Part shown: positions 1 to 5,716 of the stretch, in pieces
Position numbering within the stretch: position 1 is the first letter of the stretch
Layout of the letters: each line of letters starts with the position of its first letter
Source of the DNA: JAVXNW01 sp036645575
GTDB lineage: Bacteria; Bacillota; Clostridia; Christensenellales; Aristaeellaceae
Length of the DNA stretch: 31,049 nt
Assembly (NCBI GenBank): GCA_036645575.1
Contig: JAVXNW010000017.1
Span: forward strand, 1 to 31,049
Direction: 5' to 3'
The notes under the pieces: model-generated
Told to the model about the DNA's origin: nothing
Database searches by the model: none
Seen by the model: only the letters and a program-made list of their open reading frames with translations
Made by a program: the position numbers and the translations under genes

Positions 1-354
1 CCCGTGCTTCCCCGTCATCTGTTTGATCCTCAAAACAAGCGGCTGCGGCACGAAACTTCTTTCGTGTCACAGCCCCCTTGTTTACGCCTAAGCACATCTG
101 CAATTTTAGTTGTTGACATCCGTTCGAAATGCGGATATGCGCTGCTTGTTGCGCGTTTTCTATCCATACATATCGGGCAAAAAGCTGGCTTTTCCTTTTG
201 AAATCACCAACTTTTTTGCGTTTTTTCAGGAGCGGTGTTGCTGGGACGGTTGTGCAACGGGGCCTTAAGTTTGAATAGCTTGTTTTCGTGTGAGTTAAAA
301 TCCTCCGCTTGTGACGTGAGTCGAACGCTCTAAATCCGTGCAAACCCGCATGGA
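1..354. other. gene-free stretch downstream of ssrA
   Basis: No convincing gene is seen here. The only reading frames are short, lack a ribosome binding site and resemble no family I recognise. The stretch holds one long imperfect hairpin (33-83) and a possible rightward promoter, TTGACA at 113-118, 17 bases, then TATGCG at 136-141. The spacer of that promoter carries an inverted repeat, ATCCG at 119-123 and CGGAT at 132-136. A tRNA-like snippet (GTCGAAC near 321) lacks the rest of a cloverleaf. Confidence 0.5.
33..83. repeat. long imperfect hairpin
   Basis: Three stacked stems: AAACAAG (33-39) with CTTGTTT (77-83), GGCTG (41-45) with CAGCC (70-74), and CACGAAA (49-55) with TTTCGTG (60-66), closed by a four-base loop. 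On the minus strand the hairpin is followed by TTTTGAGG, so it might act as a second leftward terminator behind ssrA, but the T-run is short. A regulatory RNA fold or a cruciform is equally possible. Confidence 0.45.
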
Positions 355-396
355 TAAAAGAAAAATTGACAAGTCTTCATAAAGAAAACTTGTCAA
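355..396 (-). terminator. Rho-independent terminator of smpB-ssrA
   Basis: Read leftwards, a perfect 9-bp stem, TTGACAAGT (396-388) with ACTTGTCAA (374-366), with a 13-base loop, is followed by TTTTTCTTTTA (365-355). It begins 8 bases beyond the 3' CCA of the tmRNA, just where its terminator should be. The stem is AT-rich, but the U-tract is strong. Confidence 0.85.
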
Positions 397-403
397 CCTA
401 TCT

Positions 404-756
404 TGGTGGAGGCGAGGGGAGTCGAACCCCTGTCCGAAAACCCGAGAATTCTTGTATCTCCGAGCGCAGTCTGCGATTTAACGTTCCCTCTGCCACGCGC
501 CCACAGACGGGCTCATGGTTTTAGTAGCTTCATAAAGTCCCACCCATCGCAAAGCTTGAACGGGCTGGTACCCCGCCTTTCATGACGCCGGATGAACTAC
601 GCCGCGGGAGGCTTAGGTCCGACGGGCAGCCTTAAGCGGCTACCGGAATAAAATCGTTATTATTCGCAGTTATTGTTTTTCCCCGTTTTATGGCGGTCAG
701 GGGCCGCCGCTCGCTGCTCGAATCCCCCAGATCCCCGTCGAAACCATTACGCCCCC
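404..756 (-). ncRNA. ssrA: tmRNA (transfer-messenger RNA)
   Basis: tmRNA frees ribosomes stalled on broken mRNAs and tags the unfinished protein for proteolysis, together with SmpB. The 5' end on the minus strand reads GGGGGCGTAATGGTTTCGAC (756 downwards) and the 3' end reads GTTCGACTCCCCTCGCCTCC then ACCA (ending at 404). The two ends pair as the alanine-type acceptor stem, and the 3' part forms the T-arm. The length of about 353 nt is normal for one-piece tmRNA. The tag frame runs from GCG (667-665) to TAA (634-632) and encodes ANNNDFIPVAA, so the full tag, with the tRNA-borne alanine, is AANNNDFIPVAA. It ends in the ValAlaAla that ClpXP-type proteases recognise. smpB lies immediately upstream on the same strand, which suggests co-transcription. 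Confidence 0.95.
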
Positions 757-796
757 ATAGACGCCGCCAACGGTTCCCCTTGACGGACGGGTGGCC

Positions 797-1258
797 CTAG
801 TACCGCTCTTTGAACGAACGCTCGATATCGCGCTTGGCGTCCTTCTGAGCCTGATCGTCGCGCTTGTCGTAGAGCTTTTTGCCCTTGCAGATCGCAAGCT
901 CCATCTTCACGCGGCCGTCCTTGAAGTAGATCGAGAGTGGAATCAGCGCAAGGCCGTCCTGCATGACCGCCTGGCCAAGCTTGCGGATCTCCACCTTGTG
1001 CATCAACAGCCGCTTGGGACGCATCGGGTTTACGTTGTAGATGTTGCCCTGCTCGTAGGGGCTGATGTGCATGCCCTCCACAAACAATTCGCTGCCGCGC
1101 ACCTGCGCATAGGAGTCCTTGAGGTTCACCTGACCCAGCCTGATCGACTTGACCTCGGTGCCGTGCAGCTCCATGCCGGCCTCATAGACTTCCTGAACGA
1201 AGTAGTCATGTCGCGCCTTACGGTTTTGCGCAATCGTCTTAATGCCCTTTTGCGGCAT
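797..1258 (-). CDS. smpB: SsrA-binding protein SmpB
   Basis: SmpB binds the tRNA-like part of tmRNA and delivers it to the empty A site of stalled ribosomes. The 153-residue product has the family's usual length and hallmarks: an N-terminal IAQNRKARHDY stretch, then ELHGTEVKSIR and VNLKDSYA of the OB-fold core, and a lysine-rich C-terminal tail (KGKKLYDKRDD) that folds into the mRNA channel. The ATG at 1258 is chosen because GGAGGG lies 7-8 bases upstream and the protein starts like other SmpBs; the reading frame continues upstream, but that part is unrelated. It lies 40 bases ahead of ssrA in the same direction and has its own promoter at 1292-1320. The pairing of smpB and ssrA in one transcript is common in Firmicutes. 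Confidence 0.97.
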   Translation of the reverse strand: MPQKGIKTIAQNRKARHDYFVQEVYEAGMELHGTEVKSIRLGQVNLKDSYAQVRGSELFVEGMHISPYEQGNIYNVNPMRPKRLLMHKVEIRKLGQAVMQDGLALIPLSIYFKDGRVKMELAICKGKKLYDKRDDQAQKDAKRDIERSFKERY

Positions 1259-1291
1259 GACACACCCTCCATTCCACATGATGCAAGCGCT

Positions 1292-1320
1292 ATTATAGCA
1301 TGTTTTCGCCCGCTTGTAAA
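1292..1320 (-). promoter_or_regulatory. sigma-A promoter of smpB-ssrA
   Basis: Read leftwards: TTTACA (1320-1315), a 17-base spacer, then TATAAT (1297-1292), 33 bases ahead of the smpB start. Both hexamers are near consensus, and the spacing is ideal. Confidence 0.8.
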
Positions 1321-1333
1321 GGCGCTGCGCACC

Positions 1334-1363
1334 GATTTCTTTTGAAGCGATTTCTTTTGAAGC
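1334..1363. repeat. 15-bp tandem duplication
   Basis: The unit GATTTCTTTTGAAGC occurs twice without a gap (1334-1348 and 1349-1363), between the smpB promoter and the stop codon of the next gene. It looks like a recent slippage duplication. No function is evident. Confidence 0.85.
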
Positions 1364-1364
1364 G

Positions 1365-1739
1365 TCAGTAGGCATCCTCCGCGATATTAAACGACAGATC
1401 GCCCGCCTCGTTGACGGTTGCGATATAGGTGAGGGTTTCGTCCTCTTCGGAGGGCTCCCAAGCGCGGGCATAGTGGAACGCGACGCTGGTTTCGCCCGGC
1501 GCGACCGCCTCAAAGACGAAGGTATACAGGCCGCCCGAGCCGGGCGCGTCGGAAGAAGCTTCGTAGGCGTCGGAGCACAGGCACACGACCGCGTCGTCCG
1601 CGACCGAGCAGGTCCATTCAAAGCCGGTGGAGGGATTGCCGTCTAGCATGATCGCGATGCTCGACGGCTCTTGAGCAAGCGCCGTCGTGCACGCAAGCGC
1701 GATCAAGAGCGACAGGCACGCGCAAACCATCTTTTTCAT
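1365..1739 (-). CDS. secreted chagasin-like (I42) protease inhibitor
   Basis: This 124-residue protein starts with a signal peptide (MKKMV, a hydrophobic stretch, then a likely cut after ALA near residue 22). The mature part of about 100 residues carries the three loops of the chagasin/ICP family, MEROPS I42. They are NPSTGFEW near residues 35-42 (family NPTTGY), a glycine-rich PGSGG near 66-70, and RAWEP near 91-95 (family RPW). Family members plug the active site of papain-like cysteine proteases. The start has GGGAGGACATCAG just upstream. It lies between smpB and a membrane protein gene on the same strand, 107 and 140 bases away, so it may be a single gene. The RAW in place of RPW and the short length leave some doubt. 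The target is unknown; it could guard against a host or self protease. Confidence 0.7.
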   Translation of the reverse strand: MKKMVCACLSLLIALACTTALAQEPSSIAIMLDGNPSTGFEWTCSVADDAVVCLCSDAYEASSDAPGSGGLYTFVFEAVAPGETSVAFHYARAWEPSEEDETLTYIATVNEAGDLSFNIAEDAY

Positions 1740-1778
1740 TCTGATGTCCTCCCTATTCGAAGGTCTTATGGGTTAGAC

Positions 1779-1812
1779 GCGCGGCGGGGGCACCGGTTCC
1801 CGCCCGCCGCGC
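1779..1812. repeat. GC-rich hairpin in intergenic gap
   Basis: A perfect 10-bp stem, GCGCGGCGGG (1779-1788) with CCCGCCGCGC (1803-1812), lies between two minus-strand genes. There is no T-run on either side, so it is not a typical terminator. It would sit in the leader of the inhibitor gene and could stabilise or block the transcript. Confidence 0.5.
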
Positions 1813-1820
1813 AATCAATC

Positions 1821-1857
1821 GAGAAAGGCGGACGGCAAATGTCTTTCGCCGACCGCC
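1821..1857 (-). terminator. possible terminator behind membrane protein gene
   Basis: Read leftwards, GGCGG-T-CGGC (1857-1848) can pair with GCCG-T-CCGCC (1836-1827) around one T-T mismatch, followed by TTTCTC (1826-1821). It starts 22 bases beyond the stop codon at 1879. The stem is strong, but the T-run is short. Confidence 0.5.
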
Positions 1858-1878
1858 CTCCTTCTGGCATTCGATGGA

Positions 1879-2619
1879 TCAATTGGTCTTTTCGTCAAAC
1901 TGGATCTGCGCGCTGATGGCGCGGCAGGCATCCTGAACCGCCTGATCGGTTGCGAGATCGGCCTCGGTGGGCGCGGTGCTCTGCGCGTGAACCAACAGCG
2001 ACATGCCGTGATCGGCCTTGAGGTAGATGTTGTAGCCCTTGATGTAGGTGGTGGTGTCCAACTGCGCGTTGGTCTTGGGGTCGACGTCGGGGTAATTGTA
2101 GGTGTAGCCCAGGCTGCGCGCGGGGCGGCCTGCGACATCGGACGAATCCAGCTCCGTGACCACGGCGGTCGGAATATAGGAGGTCAGGTTGCCCTTGAGC
2201 GCGGACGCGATCGTGTCATAGTCGCCCTTGGCGGTCATGATGTAGGCGCTTTCAACCGGGTTGGCCGCGTCATTTGCGGCAAAGGCGTAGGTGGCCAAGC
2301 TGCTGTCGGCGGTGCTTCCCTCGTGGGTCATCGTGTAGCCTTCGGTTTCGCCCGCCGTGGCGAGCTTGAAGTAGCGGGGCTTTGTGGTGGATCCCGTATT
2401 TCCGATGATCCAATTGTCGCCTTGGGTTACGGCCGCGCCGTCCTTGACGGGCAGATGGCCGTCAAACGCGTTGCGGAACACAAAGAACAGCACGATCACA
2501 AGGATCAACAAACCGATGCCGATGAGCAGCTTGATCAGCTTGTCCTTGGGCAGGTCGATGAACTTGTTTACGTGCTTTACGTGGGACTGTTGCCTGGCGG
2601 GAACCGACTTTCTTGCCAC
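1879..2619 (-). CDS. membrane-anchored extracellular protein of unknown function
   Basis: I do not recognise this family. From the GTG at 2619 it has 246 residues: a basic, hydrophilic N-terminus of about 28 residues, one strong transmembrane helix (LIGIGLLILVIVLFFVFRN, about residues 30-48), then some 195 residues that should lie outside the cell. The outer part is rich in Thr, Ala, Asp and Tyr and has no cysteine pair except one near the C-terminus (DACRA). The start is uncertain: AGAAGG lies 4 bases before a TTG (2625) and 10 bases before the GTG (2619), while an ATG at 2649 lies only about 15 bases from the expected transcript start. The strong promoter at 2671-2699 and its divergent partner suggest shared control with the secreted protein at 2798. 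Confidence 0.75.
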   Translation of the reverse strand: MARKSVPARQQSHVKHVNKFIDLPKDKLIKLLIGIGLLILVIVLFFVFRNAFDGHLPVKDGAAVTQGDNWIIGNTGSTTKPRYFKLATAGETEGYTMTHEGSTADSSLATYAFAANDAANPVESAYIMTAKGDYDTIASALKGNLTSYIPTAVVTELDSSDVAGRPARSLGYTYNYPDVDPKTNAQLDTTTYIKGYNIYLKADHGMSLLVHAQSTAPTEADLATDQAVQDACRAISAQIQFDEKTN

Positions 2620-2670
2620 GATCAATACGCCTTCTCTCACCGCGCCCATCCCGGCGCGACATTTTTCTCT

Positions 2671-2699
2671 ATTATAACGATTTATGGCGAAGCGGTCAA
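2671..2699 (-). promoter_or_regulatory. leftward sigma-A promoter
   Basis: Read leftwards: TTGACC (2699-2694), a 17-base spacer, TATAAT (2676-2671). It drives the membrane protein gene at 1879-2619. The two divergent -35 boxes are only 9 bases apart. Confidence 0.8.
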
Positions 2700-2708
2700 T
2701 ACGTTTGT

Positions 2709-2737
2709 TTGACAATCGGGTGCTTGATGGATATAAT
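2709..2737 (+). promoter_or_regulatory. rightward consensus sigma-A promoter
   Basis: TTGACA (2709-2714), exactly 17 bases, TATAAT (2732-2737): a full consensus match. The secreted protein gene starts 60 bases downstream. Confidence 0.88.
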
Positions 2738-2797
2738 AGTGGTAGGAAAAGGCAGGATGCTTGGGAAAAATTATGGCGCACGAAGGGAGTCTGAAAT

Positions 2798-3364
2798 TTG
2801 AAAAAATTAGCTTGCGCGATTCTTTGCGTGGCGCTCTTGTTGGGCGGCGCGGTCGCCTTGGCCGAGGAGCCGGAGATTGGCAAATGGGTGCAGTTCGAGG
2901 ACGGATTTGAGATCATGGTTCCGGAAGACTGGGCGGATCTGGCGATCACCGACGAGATGGCGGAGATGATCGGCTGCTTTTACCGCGCGGGGTGCGCGGA
3001 CGCCACGCAGGAGATGCGCATTGGCTGGATGGACATGGACGCGCAGAGCCAAGAAGAGCTTTGGCTGGCGGTCGAGGGCGAATGCCCCAAGGCGTTTGAA
3101 ATATCGCTTGGGGATGTGACCTATCTGGCGCTTGAAAACGCGAAGGGCGAAACGGCGGCGCTTGCGGTGCTCGACGAGGGCTGCCCGGGCGGCGTGTACC
3201 TGTACCAGTTTTTCCCGCGCACAGCGGGCGGGATTACGCCAGAGGCGCAGGAAATCCTGCTGTCGATGCGGGACATTCCGCCCACGGGCACCGTGGCGGA
3301 TGCGGGAACGGACGCCGACGAGGGCATGACGCTGGGCGAGATCCACGTTCATGCCGCGCAATAG
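2798..3364 (+). CDS. secreted protein of unknown function
   Basis: This 188-residue protein begins with a clear signal peptide (MKKLACAIL, hydrophobic core, cut after ALA at about residue 22). The mature part is acidic, with several Trp and Cys residues, and opens with a stretch about an extended chain and PEDW (residues 41-44), reminiscent of the small PsbP/DcrB-like 'EDW' domains of exported proteins. That likeness is weak and I assign no function. The start is TTG at 2798, with GGGAG at 2785-2789, 8 bases upstream; MKKLA fits a signal peptide start. It has its own perfect promoter, divergent to the membrane protein gene, and is followed by a transporter gene 84 bases on. Confidence 0.8.
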   Translation: MKKLACAILCVALLLGGAVALAEEPEIGKWVQFEDGFEIMVPEDWADLAITDEMAEMIGCFYRAGCADATQEMRIGWMDMDAQSQEELWLAVEGECPKAFEISLGDVTYLALENAKGETAALAVLDEGCPGGVYLYQFFPRTAGGITPEAQEILLSMRDIPPTGTVADAGTDADEGMTLGEIHVHAAQ

Positions 3365-3448
3365 GGGAAAGCGGTTTAACCGATGCGCGATGGGCGATGC
3401 GGCTGGGCAGGCCGCGCAAGCGCTGCGCGATAAAGCGGGTGTAAAGCG

Positions 3449-4339
3449 GTGACGGATAGGAAAAAGGGGATTCTCGCGCGGCTTGCGCTATTTGGCGCGG
3501 CGATTGTGTGGGGAAGTTCGTTTTTTGTGGTCAAGGGCGCGGTGGATTTCCTGCCGCCGGCGCTTTTGCAGGCGGTGCGCTTTGGCGCGGGCGCGCTCTT
3601 GCTGTGCGCGGTATTTCCTAAGCAGCTGCGCCGATTGACCCAAAGGGACTGGGCAAAGGGCTTTTTGATCGGCGCGTGCTTGGCGGTCGCGACGCTCATT
3701 CAAAATATCGGCATACAATATACGACGCCCGGAAAGAGCGCCTTTTTAACGACCGTATACTGCGTGCTCGTGCCCTTTTTGTTTTGGATCGTGCGCGGGG
3801 AAAAACCGACGCCAAAGCGCTTTATCGCGGCGTTTTTCTGCTTTTGCGGGATCGCGCTGGTGTCGTTGGACGGAACGCTCTTGATGGGCAAGGGCGACCT
3901 GCTGACGCTTGTCAGCGGCCTGCTCTACGCGCTGCACATCGTGCTGATTGCGTCGCTCGGGAAGACCATGGACCCCGTCGGCCTGACGGTGGTGCAGACC
4001 GCGTGGGCGGGTGTGCTCAGCTGGATCTACGCGCTGATTGTGGATGGGTCGCCCGCGGCCTACAACTGGGATATTTGGCCACAGGTGCTCTACCTTGCGC
4101 TGTTTGCGACCGCCGGCGGGTATTTGCTGCAGATTGTGGGGCAAAAGAACACGCCGCCCGCCGCGGCTTCGCTGATCTTAAGCCTTGAATCGGTGTTCGG
4201 CGTGCTCTTTTCGGTGCTGTTTTATGGCGAGCAAGTCACCGCGCGATTGGGCATCGGCTTCCTTGTGATCTTCCTGTCTATTCTGATCTCGGAGATGAAT
4301 TGGCGGAAAAGACCCAGCCTATGTCGAAAAGCAAATTAA
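3449..4339 (+). CDS. EamA/DMT-family transporter
   Basis: A 296-residue integral membrane protein of the drug/metabolite transporter superfamily with two EamA repeats and about ten transmembrane helices. The family marks are WGSSFFVVKG in helix 1 (residues 21-30), a TTPGKSAFLTTVYCVLVP stretch in the first half, and the matching second-half helices ending in SLESVFGVLFSVLFYGE. Relatives export amino acids, nucleosides or other small metabolites; the substrate cannot be told from sequence. The start is GTG at 3449, with only a weak ribosome site. The gene runs tail to tail into an XRE regulator: the two stop codons overlap in TTAA (4336-4339). That layout is compatible with, but does not prove, control of the exporter by the regulator. 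Confidence 0.92.
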   Translation: MTDRKKGILARLALFGAAIVWGSSFFVVKGAVDFLPPALLQAVRFGAGALLLCAVFPKQLRRLTQRDWAKGFLIGACLAVATLIQNIGIQYTTPGKSAFLTTVYCVLVPFLFWIVRGEKPTPKRFIAAFFCFCGIALVSLDGTLLMGKGDLLTLVSGLLYALHIVLIASLGKTMDPVGLTVVQTAWAGVLSWIYALIVDGSPAAYNWDIWPQVLYLALFATAGGYLLQIVGQKNTPPAAASLILSLESVFGVLFSVLFYGEQVTARLGIGFLVIFLSILISEMNWRKRPSLCRKAN

Positions 4340-4647
4340 TCATTCCACGCGTCGGGGTTGTCGCGCAGTATTTTTGATATCTCACGCAGCACGACGCGCT
4401 GCTGATCGCTGCACGGAACGCCGATCAGCGATCGATCATTCAGCGATTCCTGTAAAAGAACGTCCGTGGATACGTTCATGGCATTGGCAAGCGAGACGAC
4501 GGTCTCCAGACTGGCCTTGCGCGTCCCACGCTCAATGTGGCCTAAAAACGACAGCGAAATACCCACCAATTCGGCCAGCTTATCCTGTGTCAGATGGAGC
4601 TCCTTGCGCTGGCTCTTGATTCGCAAACCAAGACTCTTGTAGTCCAT
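4336..4647 (-). CDS. XRE-family transcriptional regulator
   Basis: A 103-residue DNA-binding protein. Residues 5-60 form a helix-turn-helix of the Cro/CI (HTH_3) type, with LGLRIKSQRKELHLTQDKLAE and then ISLSFLGHIERGTRKAS, the recognition helix lying around SLSFLGHIE. A C-terminal part of about 40 residues may serve dimerisation. The ATG at 4647 is chosen over an upstream one because AGGAGG lies 9 bases before it (4662-4657). It converges on the DMT transporter gene and overlaps it by four bases at the stops. Its target is unknown; autoregulation is common in this family. It is similar in size to the small Firmicutes regulators that sense nutrient or stress state, but no ligand domain is visible. 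Confidence 0.9.
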   Translation of the reverse strand: MDYKSLGLRIKSQRKELHLTQDKLAELVGISLSFLGHIERGTRKASLETVVSLANAMNVSTDVLLQESLNDRSLIGVPCSDQQRVVLREISKILRDNPDAWND

Positions 4648-5053
4648 TATCCTTGACCTCCTATTCACAGACTATTGTACTTAGTTTATAAAAAATTAGC
4701 CCTCAATGGAACCGTCCAAAAGAAGTAAATAATGCTTGTGGACTATAAATAAAGGAAAAACCGCGTGTTTTTCTTCAATTTGGCGCCCGAAGAACAATGC
4801 TTCCTGTCCCTATATGGATGGCCGCCAATAGGGACAGGAAGAATATATTTTCGCGCAAAGTGGCGAATCGATGTGCCGGGCGTAGGCCTTGGCGCAAGGC
4901 GCGCCGAATGGCCCTTGGGCGCCTTTGCGCGCGCTGATCGGGGGCAGCCGGCCGGTGGCATAACGCGCAAAGACCCGGCCGATTCCGGCCTTGCGCGCCC
5001 GTTCGGGGGCGATCTTGCGCGCCCGCCCAGGGTGATTTTTCGGTAAAGCGGTG
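4648..5053. other. gene-poor intergenic stretch
   Basis: Apart from the ribosome site of the regulator and one long inverted repeat (4800-4841), this stretch shows no gene I can support. From about 4850 on it is very GC-rich, so open frames in all directions are expected by chance. No frame has a ribosome site with a recognisable product, and their composition (Arg, Pro, Ala, Gly) is that of shadow frames. A small AT-rich stem, GAAAAAC (4755-4761) with GTTTTTC (4767-4773), is also present. Confidence 0.5.
4800..4841. repeat. 14-bp perfect inverted repeat
   Basis: CTTCCTGTCCCTAT (4800-4813) pairs perfectly with ATAGGGACAGGAAG (4828-4841), and TGG/CCA extends the stem after a one-base bulge. 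Rightwards it is followed by AATATATTTT, so it could end transcripts entering from the left. It could also be the remnant of a mobile element end or a REP-like sequence. Confidence 0.7.
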
Positions 5054-5220
5054 GTAAGGAACCGCTGAATAAATCCCGCACGCGCTGGCGGCTGAATTTC
5101 CGCCATCTCCGCCCCGCAAAATCCGGGGCGTAGCGCTGCTACGCCTTCGGCTTTTGCATGACGAATCTGGCAGAAATTCAGCTCGCCATCACGCACGTTC
5201 TTTAATCAGCGCTTCCTTAG
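5054..5220. mobile_element. palindromic MITE-like repeat, copy 1
   Basis: A 167-bp element whose ends are imperfect inverted repeats of 20 bp (5054-5073 against 5201-5220, 17 of 20 matching), with TA just inside each outermost base. The arms continue as an imperfect palindrome (GCTGAATTTC near 5091 against GAAATTCAGC near 5173), so the whole unit can fold on itself. A central hairpin, GGCGTAGC-GCT-GCTACGCC, lies near 5127-5145. A second copy at 13068-13234 matches it over the full length without gaps, about 86 % identical by hand alignment. It has no transposase gene, which fits a non-autonomous element moved in trans; the TA edges hint at an IS630/mariner-like enzyme. Confidence 0.8.
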
Positions 5221-5237
5221 GCAAATTTTCGGGGGGC

Positions 5238-5267
5238 TTGTCAAGCATCCGTCCACGATGCTATAAT
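5238..5267 (+). promoter_or_regulatory. sigma-A promoter
   Basis: TTGTCA (5238-5243), 18 bases, TATAAT (5262-5267), 25 bases ahead of the small membrane protein gene. It begins 17 bases beyond the end of the repeat element. Confidence 0.75.
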
Positions 5268-5292
5268 AAGGTAAAACGGCGCGGGAGGCAAT

Positions 5293-5664
5293 ATGAAAAA
5301 ATGCGGTCGGCTCAGGTGGCCTTGGATTTTGGCGATACAGGTGGGCGCGATGGCGCTTGGCACGGCGGCTTTTTTGCTCATGGCGCTGCTTCTTCCGTGG
5401 AAGTGGGGCTATGCGTGCGCCATGTGGGGCGTCATACCGCTGATGGGCGCGCTGAGCGCCTACCTGGCCACCCGCGCGGGGCTGAGCAACTACGTTTCGT
5501 GGGCGCTGCCGCCCGTGTGCCACGCGCTATGCCACTATTTGGTGCTTGGCTATCCGCCCGAGAGCGCGGGGATGCCGCTTGTGACGGCGGGATTGGCGCT
5601 GGTTGCCGCCGCGACGGGCGAGGTGTGCAACGAGCGCGCGGCCAGAAAAAGCAAAAAGCGCTGA
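5293..5664 (+). CDS. small integral membrane protein, unknown
   Basis: This 123-residue protein has about four transmembrane helices (roughly residues 10-33, 40-58, 62-82 and 95-112) and positively charged ends (KKCGRLR at the start, RKSKKR at the end). It resembles the many small four-helix membrane proteins of Clostridia with no known role. GGGAGG lies 4 bases before the ATG. It has its own promoter, and 52 bases separate it from the sugar kinase gene, so the two may be read together. Confidence 0.8.
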   Translation: MKKCGRLRWPWILAIQVGAMALGTAAFLLMALLLPWKWGYACAMWGVIPLMGALSAYLATRAGLSNYVSWALPPVCHALCHYLVLGYPPESAGMPLVTAGLALVAAATGEVCNERAARKSKKR

Positions 5665-5716
5665 GCCCATTTTATAAGAAGGCAAATACCGGATTTCCGG
5701 GTGGAGGTTGACAAAC

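Noticed and set aside
301..350. Possible tRNA remnant near GTCGAAC
   Set aside because: Only a T-arm-like snippet is present; no acceptor, D or anticodon stem can be drawn.
797..1621. Upstream extension of smpB to 1621
   Set aside because: The added part overlaps the inhibitor gene in another frame and lies ahead of the smpB promoter; the ribosome site supports 1258.
4810..5196. Minus-strand frame starting inside repeat copy 1
   Set aside because: The first part is the repeat itself; the same frame in copy 2 differs at many residues and the rest has no likeness. It is not a protein gene.
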